Of a stretch of 64,000 nucleotides of DNA, positions 1 to 8,759 are shown piece by piece (within the stretch, counting starts at the first letter, position 1; each line of letters begins with the position of its first letter). Below the pieces are notes generated by a model. The model had not been told where the DNA came from. It ran no database searches and worked only from the letters and a program-made list of their open reading frames with translations. The position numbers and the translations under genes were made by a program. The DNA is from Allobosea robiniae (GTDB lineage: Bacteria > Pseudomonadota > Alphaproteobacteria > Rhizobiales > Beijerinckiaceae): contig NZ_FNBZ01000001.1 in assembly GCF_900102525.1 (NCBI RefSeq), positions 1,149,277 through 1,213,276 on the forward strand, read 5' to 3'.

Positions 1-1
1 C

Positions 2-937
2 GCCGTCCGCCGAAGCGTCGCGCTCGCACAGGCGGCCGAGCGATTGGGTTACGCCCGATTCTGGCTGGCCGAGCATCACGGAGCCCCTGGGCTCGCCAGC
101 AGCGCGCCGGAGATCCTGATTGCGCATCTTGCGGCCCGCACCCAGCGCATCAGGATCGGCAGCGGCGGCGTGCTGCTCGGCCATTACAGCCCCTATAAGG
201 TGGCGGAGACCTTCAATCTGCTGGCAACCCTGGCGCCGGATCGCGTCGATCTCGGCATCGGCAAGGCACCTGGCGGGCTGCCTTTCTCGACACGGGCGCT
301 GCGAGCCCGCCAAGCCGAGGCAGCGCCCTTCGGCGAACTCCTGCGCGAACTGAACGACTATCTGCTCGACCGAAGCAAGGCTTCGCCGGGTATCGACGTC
401 GCCAAGGCCTTTCCAGCACCGCCCGCTCCGCCGGAGCGCTTCTTGCTGGGCGCCAGTGCCGAAAGTGCCGCGCTTGCCGCCGGACTGGGCTGGAGACTCG
501 TTTTCGCGGGCCAGCTCAACGGCGATCCCAAAGCGCTCGAAAGCAGCTTCGAGACTTACGCGAAATCCGGCGGCATCGGGACGCCGCTGCTGAGCGTCGC
601 AGCGCTCGCGGCCCCGACTGCCGAAGAAGCGCGCAGCATCACCGATCAGCTCAGGGTCGTCCGGGTTTCGCTGGCGGACGGCCAAAGCGTCAATCTCGGC
701 AGCGAGGAACAGGCCGCGGAGTTTGCGCGGCAGGCCGGCGCAACGGATTTCAGAGCCGAGGTCCGCAGGCCGCATGTCCTGTCCGGCACGGCCGAGGATG
801 TTCGCCGGGAACTGGACGTCCTGCACGCGCGCTTGGGCGTCTCGGAATTCATCATCGACACCCCCGTCGCGGCGACGCGGCTTCGCGCCACATCGGTCAG
901 CCTGCTGGCCGGTGAAGCGCCTGCTCTCGCCGCTTGA
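2..937 (+). CDS. LLM-class flavin-dependent oxidoreductase (MsnO8-like), 5' truncated
   Basis: The reading frame is open from the first full codon of the window (base 2), so the true start lies to the left and 311 residues are visible. Visible features of the bacterial luciferase-like monooxygenase fold are the AEHHG motif near the start, the strand reading TQRIRIGSGGVLLGHYSPYK, and RVDLGIGKAPGG, which match the MsnO8-type LLM oxidoreductases. The family uses reduced FMN and oxygen. The substrate cannot be read from sequence. It ends 19 bases before a second LLM gene and probably shares its transcript. Because the neighbours are an amino-acid importer and a cysteine-synthase-like enzyme, oxidation of a sulfur-carrying amino acid derivative is an inference. 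Family call is strong; substrate is unknown. Confidence 0.88.
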   Translation, partial: AVRRSVALAQAAERLGYARFWLAEHHGAPGLASSAPEILIAHLAARTQRIRIGSGGVLLGHYSPYKVAETFNLLATLAPDRVDLGIGKAPGGLPFSTRALRARQAEAAPFGELLRELNDYLLDRSKASPGIDVAKAFPAPPAPPERFLLGASAESAALAAGLGWRLVFAGQLNGDPKALESSFETYAKSGGIGTPLLSVAALAAPTAEEARSITDQLRVVRVSLADGQSVNLGSEEQAAEFARQAGATDFRAEVRRPHVLSGTAEDVRRELDVLHARLGVSEFIIDTPVAATRLRATSVSLLAGEAPALAA

Positions 938-956
938 TCGTCAAAGGAGACTCGCC

Positions 957-2315
957 ATGGCCCAGACACAGCCGCGCAAGACCCGCCTGACCTTCGGGGT
1001 GATGCTGCAGGGCGCCGGGAGCCACATGAACTCCTGGCGGCACCCGGGCAATCCGGCCGATGCCAGCGTCAACCTGGACTTCTTCATCGCCAATGCCCGC
1101 AAGGCCGAGGAGAACGGCATCGCCTTCGCCTTCGTGGCCGACGGGCTCTACATCAACGAGAAGTCGATCCCGCATTTCCTCAACCGCTTCGAGCCTCTGA
1201 CGATCCTGTCGGCGCTGGCGACGACGACGCGCAAGCTCGGGCTCGTCGGCACGGTCTCGACATCCTATAGCGACCCTTTCACCATCGCCCGGCAGTTCGC
1301 CTCGCTGGACCTGATCAGCGGGGGCCGCGCCGGCTGGAACGCAGTGACCTCACCGTTGGAGGGCTCGGGCCGCAACTACAGCCGGCCGCACCCCGAACAT
1401 TCCCTGCGCTACGAGATCGCGCAGGAATATCTCGATGTCGCCAAGGGGCTCTGGGATTCCTGGGATGACGACGCCTTCGTTCGCGACCGGCAGAGCGGGC
1501 GCTTCTTCGACCGCGAGAAGCTGCATACGCTGGGCCACAAGGGCCGCTTCTTCCAGGTGGAGGGGCCGCTCAATATCCAGCGCTCGGCGCAGGGACAGCC
1601 CGTGCTCTTCCAGGCCGGCGCCTCGGAAGCCGGAATAGGCCTGGCCGGCCGGCATGCCGATGCGGTCTTCGCCAATCATGTGCCGCTCGAGGATGCCCAG
1701 GCCCTCTACCGCAGCATCAAGACCAGCGCGCTCGCCCATGGCCGCAGTGCCGACGACGTCAAGATATTCCCTGGCGCCGGCCCCATCGTCGGGCGCACTC
1801 ATGCCGAAGCGGAGGAGAAGTATCAGGCGATCCGCAATCTCGTCTCGATCGACGAGGCGCTGGCCTATCTCGGCCGCTATTTCGACCATCACGACTTCAC
1901 GGCCTATCCGCTCGATGCGCCCTTCCCGGAGCTCGGCGAAATCGGCAAGAACAGTTTCCGCTCCACCACCGACCGCATCAAGCGCAACGCCGCGCTGAAA
2001 CATCAGACGCTGCGCGAGGCCGCGCTGGAGGCGGCGACGCCGCGCACGGATCTGATCGGCACGGCGGAGGAGATCGCCGACGTGCTGATCGGGCGCGTCG
2101 AGAAGCAGGCAGCCGACGGCTTCGTGCTCGGTTTTCCGGTCTTGGGCCAGGGCCTTTCCGACTTCATCGAGCTGGTCATCCCGGTGCTGGAGGAGCGTGG
2201 CGTCTATGACCGCTCGCTCTCGGGCACGACGTTGCGCGACCACCTCGGACTGCCCCGCAAGACGAGCCGCTACGTCGATGCCAGCGCGGGCGTACAGGCG
2301 CGCAGGGCCGGCTGA
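957..2315 (+). CDS. LLM flavin-dependent monooxygenase, NtaA/SnaA/SoxA/DszA family
   Basis: A 452-residue protein. The open frame extends further upstream, but the ATG at 957 has a good Shine-Dalgarno (AAAGGAGA at 943-950) and gives the family's usual length. The family pattern is clear: a TFGVMLQG-like beginning, then GRAGWNAVTSP near residue 125, RYEIAQEYLDV, and the PVLFQAGASEAG motif around residue 220, all typical of two-component FMNH2-dependent monooxygenases such as nitrilotriacetate, dibenzothiophene sulfone and S-(2-succino)cysteine monooxygenases. A separate flavin reductase is expected but is not in the window. It is followed by a small ORF and a transporter on the same strand. 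Cleavage of a C-S or C-N bond in an imported amino-acid derivative is likely but inferred. Confidence 0.92.
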   Translation: MAQTQPRKTRLTFGVMLQGAGSHMNSWRHPGNPADASVNLDFFIANARKAEENGIAFAFVADGLYINEKSIPHFLNRFEPLTILSALATTTRKLGLVGTVSTSYSDPFTIARQFASLDLISGGRAGWNAVTSPLEGSGRNYSRPHPEHSLRYEIAQEYLDVAKGLWDSWDDDAFVRDRQSGRFFDREKLHTLGHKGRFFQVEGPLNIQRSAQGQPVLFQAGASEAGIGLAGRHADAVFANHVPLEDAQALYRSIKTSALAHGRSADDVKIFPGAGPIVGRTHAEAEEKYQAIRNLVSIDEALAYLGRYFDHHDFTAYPLDAPFPELGEIGKNSFRSTTDRIKRNAALKHQTLREAALEAATPRTDLIGTAEEIADVLIGRVEKQAADGFVLGFPVLGQGLSDFIELVIPVLEERGVYDRSLSGTTLRDHLGLPRKTSRYVDASAGVQARRAG

Positions 2316-2326
2316 GGCGAGCGGCA

Positions 2327-2467
2327 ATGACCATCCGTATCGCAGCCGGGGCCAAGGCGTTCGATCCGGAAAGCTATCGGATCCTGCCCTTCGAAAACCG
2401 CCTGCCACCCGCGCTCGCTTCGCCGGCGAAGCAGCCGGATACCTGGCCGCAGTTGCGGACGGGCTGA
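2327..2467 (+). CDS. small ORF, 46 aa, unknown, inside the LLM/ABC operon
   Basis: An ATG at 2327 lies 11 bases after the preceding stop and opens a 46-codon frame ending with TGA at 2465-2467, 30 bases before the transporter start. The purine-rich GGCGAGCGGCA just ahead could act as a weak ribosome site. The peptide begins MTIRIAAGAKAFDPESY, is proline-rich in its second half and has no signal peptide or membrane segment. I do not recognise a family. Its position fills a gap that is otherwise non-coding, which favours a real gene, but a chance ORF is possible in high-GC DNA. Confidence 0.4.
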   Translation: MTIRIAAGAKAFDPESYRILPFENRLPPALASPAKQPDTWPQLRTG

Positions 2468-2497
2468 CGCACCGACATCCATCACACGAGCCAGATC

Positions 2498-4276
2498 ATG
2501 ACCCTCGCCAGCGATCTCGCGGGCCTGCCCGCGCGCGCCCAGACGGCACCGTACGTCGGTGATTTCAGCCGGTTCCGGATCGTGCCCGCACGCTATCCGG
2601 CCCGTACCATCGGCACCATCTTCGCCGCCCTGGTGATCTTCGCGGTGCTGAACTCCGTATTCTCCAACCCGCGTTGGGGCTGGGACGTCTTTGCGGAATG
2701 GTTCTTCTCGGAGCCGGTCCTGGCCGGCCTTGGTCGCACGCTGCTGCTGACGCTCGCGGGCACCGCGCTCGGTTTTCTGTTCGGGACGCTGCTCGCCCTG
2801 GCGCGGGTCTCGGGCTCGCCGCTGCTGGCCTCCCTGTCCTTCGCCTATGTCTGGCTGTTTCGCTCGGTGCCGCTGATCGTCCTGCTGCTGATCCTGAACA
2901 ACCTCGGCTATCTCTACAGCACTGTCTGGCTCGGCGTTCCGTTCACCGACATCACCTTCGCTACCTGGTCGACGACGCAGCTGATCACGCCTTTCTTCGC
3001 GGCGGTGCTGGGACTGACCCTGCATGCGGCGGCCTTCTCCTCGGAAATCGTGCGCGGCGGCATCCTCTCGGTCGATCAGGGGCAGCACGAGGCCGCGGCC
3101 GCACTCGGCCTGCCGCAACGGCGGCAGTTCACCCGCATCGTGCTGCCGCAGGCGATGCGGACGATCCTGCCGAACGGCTTCAACGAGATCATCTCGCTGA
3201 CGAAGGGCACCAGTCAGGTCTATATCCTGGCGCTGCCCGAGCTGTTCTACACCATCCAGATCATCTACCGGCGCAATCTCGAGGTCATCCCGTTGCTGAT
3301 GGTGGCGACGGTCTGGTACCTCGTGATCCTCAGCGTGCTGTCCTTCGTGCAGCACCATATCGAGCGGCATTATTCGCGCGGCGCCTTGCGCAATCCGCCG
3401 GCTTCCGCGCTGACGCAAGCATTCGCATGGCTCAGGCGGCATGTGCCGGCGGGTCGCGCTCCCGGTGGCGAGCAAGTTGCCCTGGCCCCGTCACCATCCG
3501 CTGCTGCGACCCGCCCCGGCGGCGAGATCAGGATCGGCGGCGTCTCAAAGAGCTTCGGCCCGCTCACGGTCCTCGACAATGTCAGCCTCACCCTGCGATC
3601 CGGCAGCGTCACCGCGATCATCGGGCAATCGGGCTCCGGCAAGTCCACGCTGTTGCGCGCGATCAACCATCTCGAGCGCGCCGACCAAGGCTTCATCACC
3701 ATCGACGGCGCGCTGATCGGCTATCGCCAGGACGGTGACACGCTCTACGAGCTCAAGGAACGCGAGATCCTGAAGCGCCGCGTCGATATCGGCATGGTCT
3801 TCCAGAACTTCAACCTGTTCCCGCACCTCACGGCCATCGAGAACATCGTCGAGGCGCCGGTCTCGGTGCGCGGAATTCCTCGCGTGCACGCGCTTGCGGA
3901 GGCGCGAAATCTGCTGGCGCGTGTCGGCCTCGCCGACAAGGCCGGCGCCTATCCGCGCCAGCTGTCGGGGGGCCAGCAGCAGCGTGTGGCCATCGCCCGC
4001 GCGCTGGCCCTGAAGCCCAAGGTGCTGCTGTTCGACGAACCTACCTCGGCGCTCGACCCCGAACTCGTCAACGAGGTGCTGGACGTCATCAAGGAACTCG
4101 CCCGCTCGGGCACGACGCTGGTGATCGTCACCCACGAGATCGGCTTCGCCCGCGAGGTCGCCGACGAAGTGGTGTTCATGGAAGCCGGCCGCATCGTCGA
4201 ATCCGGCCCGCCGGCCCGTGTCCTCGACACGCCCGACCATCCCCGCACCCGCGAATTCCTGGCCAAGGTCCTGTGA
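2498..4276 (+). CDS. fused amino-acid ABC transporter permease/ATP-binding protein
   Basis: A 592-residue fusion. Residues about 30-300 form a polar-amino-acid (HisM/GlnP type) permease with several membrane segments and the EAA-type cytoplasmic loop (EAAAALGLPQRRQF, then IVLPQAMRTILP). Residues about 345-590 form the ATPase with Walker A GQSGSGKST near 377, signature LSGGQQQR near 489, Walker [13 protein letters not shown] and the switch histidine in VTHE. Separate genes are the usual arrangement in this family; permease/ATPase fusions are known but less common. The linker (residues about 300-345) is rich in Ala, Pro and Arg. Its binding protein follows immediately. Import of cystine-like or S-substituted amino acids is suggested by the neighbouring monooxygenases and cysteine synthase. 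Confidence 0.93.
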   Translation: MTLASDLAGLPARAQTAPYVGDFSRFRIVPARYPARTIGTIFAALVIFAVLNSVFSNPRWGWDVFAEWFFSEPVLAGLGRTLLLTLAGTALGFLFGTLLALARVSGSPLLASLSFAYVWLFRSVPLIVLLLILNNLGYLYSTVWLGVPFTDITFATWSTTQLITPFFAAVLGLTLHAAAFSSEIVRGGILSVDQGQHEAAAALGLPQRRQFTRIVLPQAMRTILPNGFNEIISLTKGTSQVYILALPELFYTIQIIYRRNLEVIPLLMVATVWYLVILSVLSFVQHHIERHYSRGALRNPPASALTQAFAWLRRHVPAGRAPGGEQVALAPSPSAAATRPGGEIRIGGVSKSFGPLTVLDNVSLTLRSGSVTAIIGQSGSGKSTLLRAINHLERADQGFITIDGALIGYRQDGDTLYELKEREILKRRVDIGMVFQNFNLFPHLTAIENIVEAPVSVRGIPRVHALAEARNLLARVGLADKAGAYPRQLSGGQQQRVAIARALALKPKVLLFDEPTSALDPELVNEVLDVIKELARSGTTLVIVTHEIGFAREVADEVVFMEAGRIVESGPPARVLDTPDHPRTREFLAKVL

Positions 4277-4302
4277 CCGCTCACTCCCGGAGAAAGCACT
4301 CG

Positions 4303-5232
4303 ATGATCCACCGCAGACACCTGCTCGCCCTGCTCGGCAGCGCCGCTTCCCTGGCCCTGAGCCTCGCACCCGGCTTGGCCCAGCAGGCGCTGGACCTTTC
4401 TGCCGCGCAGGCGACCCGCCCACGCGCCGAACCGGACGAGGCCGCGATCAAGGCCATCGGCAAGGACGCAAAATTCGTGAAGGACGGCGTCTTTACCGTC
4501 GCCAGCGCCTCGGTGCGCCTGCCCTTCGCCGCTTTCGCCGAGGACAACAGGACCAAGATCGGCGTCGAGATCGATTTTGCCAGCCTGGTCGCCGATGCGC
4601 TGGGGCGCAGGCTGGAAATCGTCAACGTGGCGTGGGCGGATTGGCCGCTCGGCGTCATCTCCGGAAAATACGACGCCGTGCTTTCGAACGTGACGGTGAC
4701 CGAGGAGCGCAAGGAGAAGTTCGACTTTTCGACCTATCGGCAGGACCTGCTCGGCTTCTACGTCAAGGCCAGCAACCCGATCGAAATCCGCGAGCCCAAG
4801 GATGTGGCCGGGTTGAAGGTCATCGTCGGGTCGGGGACCAATCAGGAGCAGATCCTGCTCCGCTGGAACGAGCAGAACGTCAAGGCGGGGCTGAAGCCGG
4901 TCGAGCCGCTCTATTTCGACGACGACGTCGTACTCTATATCGCCCTGGAGAGCGGCCGCGCCGACGCCTATCTCGGCCCCAATCCGACGCTCGGCTTCCA
5001 GTCCACGCAAGGCAAGACCAGGCTCGCCGGCAATTTCAGCGGCGGCTGGCCGCTGACCGCCGAGATCGCGGTGACGACGCGCAAGGGCGCGGGGCTTGCC
5101 GAGGCGATCACGGCCGCCCTCAACGGCCAGATCAAGAATGGCAACTACGGCAAGGTCCTCGCCCGCTGGAACCTCGCCAGCGAGGCCGTCCCCGAATCGC
5201 GCACCAATCCGCCGGGCTTGCCGAGGAAGTGA
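4303..5232 (+). CDS. amino-acid ABC transporter substrate-binding protein
   Basis: A 309-residue periplasmic binding protein (SBP_bac_3 type). The frame runs upstream to a GTG at 4273, but the ATG at 4303 has GGAGAAAG at 4288-4295 and directly begins a signal peptide (MIHRRHLLALLGS, hydrophobic core, cleavage near GLAQQ). The mature part carries the family pattern KFDFSTY after an AVLSNVTVTEERKEK segment, then a second-lobe VIVGSGTNQEQILL and the FDDDVVLYIALESGRADAY stretch that marks amino-acid binding proteins. It lies 26 bases after the fused permease/ATPase and is surely its partner. The substrate cannot be deduced, though cystine-like or S-modified cysteine ligands fit the operon. Confidence 0.92.
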   Translation: MIHRRHLLALLGSAASLALSLAPGLAQQALDLSAAQATRPRAEPDEAAIKAIGKDAKFVKDGVFTVASASVRLPFAAFAEDNRTKIGVEIDFASLVADALGRRLEIVNVAWADWPLGVISGKYDAVLSNVTVTEERKEKFDFSTYRQDLLGFYVKASNPIEIREPKDVAGLKVIVGSGTNQEQILLRWNEQNVKAGLKPVEPLYFDDDVVLYIALESGRADAYLGPNPTLGFQSTQGKTRLAGNFSGGWPLTAEIAVTTRKGAGLAEAITAALNGQIKNGNYGKVLARWNLASEAVPESRTNPPGLPRK

Positions 5233-5297
5233 GATCGGCGCCGGCCGCTCGTCAGTGAGACGGGCGGCCGTCATCGATCTTTTCAGGGAGAAACGCC

Positions 5298-6287
5298 ATG
5301 GGAACCGACAACTTTGCTGCACTCGTCGGCAACACGCCCCTGCTGCCGCTTCAACGCTTCGCAGACAGGCAGAACCTCAAGGCGAAGCTGCTCGCGAAGA
5401 TCGAGTATCTGAACCCGGCCGGCAGCATCAAGGACCGCACCGCCTGGGGCATCGTCCGCGACGCCGAAGAAAGGGGTCTGCTCAAGCCGGGGCAGCTGAT
5501 CGTCGACCTGACCAGCGGCAATACCGGCATCGGCCTGGCCGCTATCGCCGCGGCGCGGGGTTATCGCTCGAAATTCTACCTGCGCAATACGATCAGCGAG
5601 GACAAGATCCGGCTGCTCCAGCAATACGGCGCCGAGGTCGTGCTGATCGACAACGCGGTCTTTCTGCAAGCGGGCGCCATCCATCGGATCATCGAACGGG
5701 TACGGCGTGAGAACCCGGATGCGTATTACACCAACCAGCGCGGCAATCCGGCTAATCCGCGCGTCCATTTCGAGACGACCGGTCCAGAAATCTGGAGGGC
5801 GACACAGGGCGAGGTCGACATTTTCGTCGCAGCGGTCGGCACCGGCGGCACCATCTCAGGCACCGGTCGCTTCCTCAAAGAGCAGAAGAGCGACGTGGAG
5901 GTCGTGGTGGTCGAACCCGGCGCAGCCTCGCTGCCTTCGGTCGAGAACCCCTATCCGGACAGCATCGAGGGCGTTCACAAGGTCACCGAAGTCGAGGCCG
6001 ATTACCTTCCGGACAACTTCGACCCGCGTGTCGTCGACGAGGTCATCGTGACCGAGACCGCCCAGGCCCGCCACTTCGCGCAGATGCTGGCGCAGGAGGA
6101 GGGCATACTCGCCGGAACCTCCTCCGGCGCCGTGCTCTACGCCGCCTCCGAACTCGGTCGGCGGCCCGAAAATGCCGGCAAGACCATCGTCGCGGTCATC
6201 GCCGATAGCGGCGAGCGCTATCTCAGCCCGCCGAAACTCGGGCCTGGAGCGGAACAGGCGCCCGCGCCGGATCGAGCCGCCGCCTGA
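5298..6287 (+). CDS. PLP-dependent cysteine synthase family protein
   Basis: A 329-residue fold-type II PLP enzyme. The pyridoxal lysine is K45 in NPAGSIKDR, the phosphate/substrate loop is TSGNTGIG at 72-79, and the cofactor-binding GTGGTISGTGR and the GTSSGA loop are present, as is the C-terminal DSGERYLS typical of O-acetylserine sulfhydrylases. The ATG at 5298 follows CAGGGAG at 5284-5290. It closes the operon of two LLM monooxygenases and an amino-acid importer. It could make cysteine from released sulfide or sulfite-derived sulfur, or act as a beta-replacing enzyme or cystathionine-type synthase on the imported compound. A dedicated assimilatory cysK elsewhere in the genome would support the specialised role. 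Confidence 0.9.
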   Translation: MGTDNFAALVGNTPLLPLQRFADRQNLKAKLLAKIEYLNPAGSIKDRTAWGIVRDAEERGLLKPGQLIVDLTSGNTGIGLAAIAAARGYRSKFYLRNTISEDKIRLLQQYGAEVVLIDNAVFLQAGAIHRIIERVRRENPDAYYTNQRGNPANPRVHFETTGPEIWRATQGEVDIFVAAVGTGGTISGTGRFLKEQKSDVEVVVVEPGAASLPSVENPYPDSIEGVHKVTEVEADYLPDNFDPRVVDEVIVTETAQARHFAQMLAQEEGILAGTSSGAVLYAASELGRRPENAGKTIVAVIADSGERYLSPPKLGPGAEQAPAPDRAAA

Positions 6288-6346
6288 TCGAAAGCCATCA
6301 GCGCGCGTCGAGTGCGAACGGGCCCCAGCAGCCGTTCAACGGATGG

Positions 6347-7036
6347 TCATTGCAAGGTTGCGGTAAAGGTATAGCCGACGCCGTAGACGACCTTGATCGG
6401 CGCTGGCAGGCTGGTGCGCTCCTCGATCTTGCGGCGCAGGCGGCTGACGATGGCATCGAGGTGGCGGTTGCCGAAGTTCGACCGTGGGCGGGCAAGCGTC
6501 TCCATCAATTCCTCGCGCTGGCAGATGTCGCCGCCGCGGCTGCACAACGCACTCATGAAGGCGAATTCGGTCGCGGTGAGCTTGAGCGAACGGAGATTGG
6601 GTGCGACCAGCATCCAATTCGTGCCGTCCAGCAGCCATTGATCGCTGATGCCGGTCGCCGCGCTGGGCAGGTTTCCGCTCCGCCGCAGCAGGCTGCGAAT
6701 GGCCGCCTCGATCTCGCGCAGCGTGCTGTGCTTGACGAGGTAGATGTCCGCGCCGCTCTCGAAGCCACGGATGCGGTCGTCGCTGTCGCCGAGCGCCGTT
6801 AGCATGATGATGCCGCAGTGATGGGTTTCGCGAATCTGGCTGGCGAGCTCGAAGCCGTTTCCATCGGGCAGGCCGACATCGAGAATGATGATGTCGGCCG
6901 TGTGGCCGGTTGCGAGCGCCTGGCGCAATTCCTGCGCTGATGCGACCCCGCTGGCCGAGAAGCCGCACAGCCCCAGGAAATCGACCAGGTCCTTGCGCAG
7001 CCTGGTTTCGTCCTCGACGATCAGAACCTGCGTCAC
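6347..7036 (-). CDS. DNA-binding response regulator (OmpR/PhoB type)
   Basis: A 229-residue regulator. The receiver domain (residues 1-115) has the acidic pair in VEDE, the phosphoacceptor D53 in IILDVGLPDG, T80 and K102. Residues about 130-229 form a winged-helix output domain with the LTATEFAFMSAL and VSRLRRKIEE segments of the OmpR family. The start is GTG at 7036-7034, which overlaps the TGA of the kinase gene (GTGA), so the two are translationally coupled. The target genes are not known. The gene's 3' end faces the cysteine-synthase gene, with 59 bases between them and no convincing terminator. Regulation of the nearby autotransporter or sulfur operon is possible but unproven. Confidence 0.93.
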   Translation of the reverse strand: MTQVLIVEDETRLRKDLVDFLGLCGFSASGVASAQELRQALATGHTADIIILDVGLPDGNGFELASQIRETHHCGIIMLTALGDSDDRIRGFESGADIYLVKHSTLREIEAAIRSLLRRSGNLPSAATGISDQWLLDGTNWMLVAPNLRSLKLTATEFAFMSALCSRGGDICQREELMETLARPRSNFGNRHLDAIVSRLRRKIEERTSLPAPIKVVYGVGYTFTATLQ

Positions 7037-8481
7037 GCTGCAGTCTCCTCTGGCAAATCGGCGGCGGCGGCCTCACGCGACGACGGCACGCGCACGATGG
7101 CCGTCGTACCCTCGCCGTTGTCGGAGACGAGCTGCAGGGTTCCGCCGTGATAGGCCAGGAACTTGCGCGCTGCGTAGAGCCCCAGGCCGGTGCCGGTGAT
7201 CGCCTTGGCGTTGGAGGCGCGAAAGAAGCGGCGCCCGATCTTGCTTTCTTCGGCATGGGGAATGCCGATGCCCCGGTCGCGAACCTGGATCACGACGGAA
7301 GCCGCTTCCTCCCAGGCTTCGATGCGGATCGCCGGGTCGTCGGGTGCATATTTCAAGGCGTTGTCGATCAGGTTGATGATGACCGTCCCCAGCATTTCCG
7401 GGTCGGCATAAAGGGAGGCGGCTTCGTCGGCCACGGCAAAATGGAGCCTGCCGCCGCGTGCCGTCATCTCGAAATGCAGGCGCGCATCCCCGATCAGGGA
7501 GCCGAGCTGGACCGGTTCGGGCTGGAAGCCGTTCTCGCGGTCATCCGCCATGAATCTGTCGATGAGGGAGAAGAGGCGATTGAGCGCCTCGCCGATGCCG
7601 GAGAGGCGTTCTCGCGTGGCTTCGGGCGACCTGTCGCCGACGAGACCGATCATGTCGACGGCATTGCGGATGATCGCGAGCGGCGTGCGGAACTCATGGC
7701 TGACCACGCGCATGAAATCCGCTTGTTCGTCGCGCAGGGCCCGCTCGGCCTCGATGCTGGCATTCAGCCGGCTTTCGAGCCTGCGGCGCTCCTCCACTTC
7801 CTGCAACAGGGCGTCGTGCTTCCTGCGCAGATCGGCGGAGAGCCGCGAGCTGACCATGAAGAGCAGGCAGGCGAACAACGCGATCAGGAAAAGCGTGCCC
7901 TGCAACAGGTACCAGGCGTTGCGGTCCGCCAGAATCGGGCCGCCGTCGAAATCGGCGGGCAGGCGATATTCGAGGACGCTCTGCAGGATGCTAGCCGCCA
8001 TGTATTCGGCGAGAATGGCGATGGTGATCAGGCGCAGGAGCGGGGGTTGCGTCCGGTCTCGCACGAGGCCCAGGCACATCACCGACATCATGATCACGGT
8101 AAAGACGGTCGAGCTGTAAATCCGGGTCGCGATGTCGTCCGGGTCGATCGCGACGGCCGCGCTCCAGACGGCGATCTGCAGAACCAGGAGCGAGATGCCG
8201 ATCCAGGTATAGCGCGGCTGCCCCAGGAAGCGGGCCAGCCCCTCCGCGAGCAGGACGAGTCCCAATTTGATGACCGTGTTGTGCAGCACGATAGCCAGGG
8301 CACCCGGCTCCGGACCACGGATGATCATCAGGAGGAGGCCGACGGCAATCGCTCCAAAGCCCGCCGCAAGGAATTTGAGCTCGTAGAGATGGCGCCAGGC
8401 CCGCCAGACGAAGACCCAGGCCACCGCCTGCAGACTTGCAGTCGCTAATGCCACGATCAGGACCGTTTTGAGATCAAGCAT
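7033..8481 (-). CDS. membrane sensor histidine kinase
   Basis: A 482-residue kinase. The first 210 residues contain about six to seven hydrophobic helices with short loops and no large periplasmic domain, so it probably senses a membrane or intramembrane signal. A short coiled coil (about 215-250) leads to the H-box VSHEFRTP with H262, then the N-box INLIDNALKYAP, the G1 box RDRGIGIP and the G2 box GTGLGLYAARKFL. It is cotranslated with the response regulator downstream. Its 5' region is an AT-rich stretch at about 8505-8640 that probably carries the promoter. The inducing signal cannot be read from sequence. Confidence 0.93.
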   Translation of the reverse strand: MLDLKTVLIVALATASLQAVAWVFVWRAWRHLYELKFLAAGFGAIAVGLLLMIIRGPEPGALAIVLHNTVIKLGLVLLAEGLARFLGQPRYTWIGISLLVLQIAVWSAAVAIDPDDIATRIYSSTVFTVIMMSVMCLGLVRDRTQPPLLRLITIAILAEYMAASILQSVLEYRLPADFDGGPILADRNAWYLLQGTLFLIALFACLLFMVSSRLSADLRRKHDALLQEVEERRRLESRLNASIEAERALRDEQADFMRVVSHEFRTPLAIIRNAVDMIGLVGDRSPEATRERLSGIGEALNRLFSLIDRFMADDRENGFQPEPVQLGSLIGDARLHFEMTARGGRLHFAVADEAASLYADPEMLGTVIINLIDNALKYAPDDPAIRIEAWEEAASVVIQVRDRGIGIPHAEESKIGRRFFRASNAKAITGTGLGLYAARKFLAYHGGTLQLVSDNGEGTTAIVRVPSSREAAAADLPEETAA

Positions 8482-8759
8482 CTCGCCGCATTCTCATGCC
8501 CCAGCCAATACTCGATATTGGATAAAATTCTACCCTTAATAACCTATGTATAGATTCAGTAGAAGATATTCATGTTTGATTTCGTCAGAATCTGAACGAA
8601 TTCATAGGTAGAAATCCGCCCCCATTTTGATTTACCCAATACAAAATACTTTTGGCGCCCTGACTGAGACAAGACTGACCGACGGTCACAGGGCAGTGGC
8701 CCGATCGCCGCGTGAAAAGACACCTTGCCGACACCGCTCTCACAAGGGGGAGATTGCGG
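8482..8759. promoter_or_regulatory. AT-rich intergenic region upstream of kinase and of the 8760 gene
   Basis: This stretch is much richer in A and T than the rest of the window between about 8505 and 8640 and contains no convincing gene. It separates the divergent kinase gene and the gene starting at 8760, so promoters for both are expected here. I could not identify a consensus sigma-70 box with proper spacing. The words AGAATCTG and GAATTCA at 8587-8604 reappear close together at 9363-9390. Confidence 0.4.
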
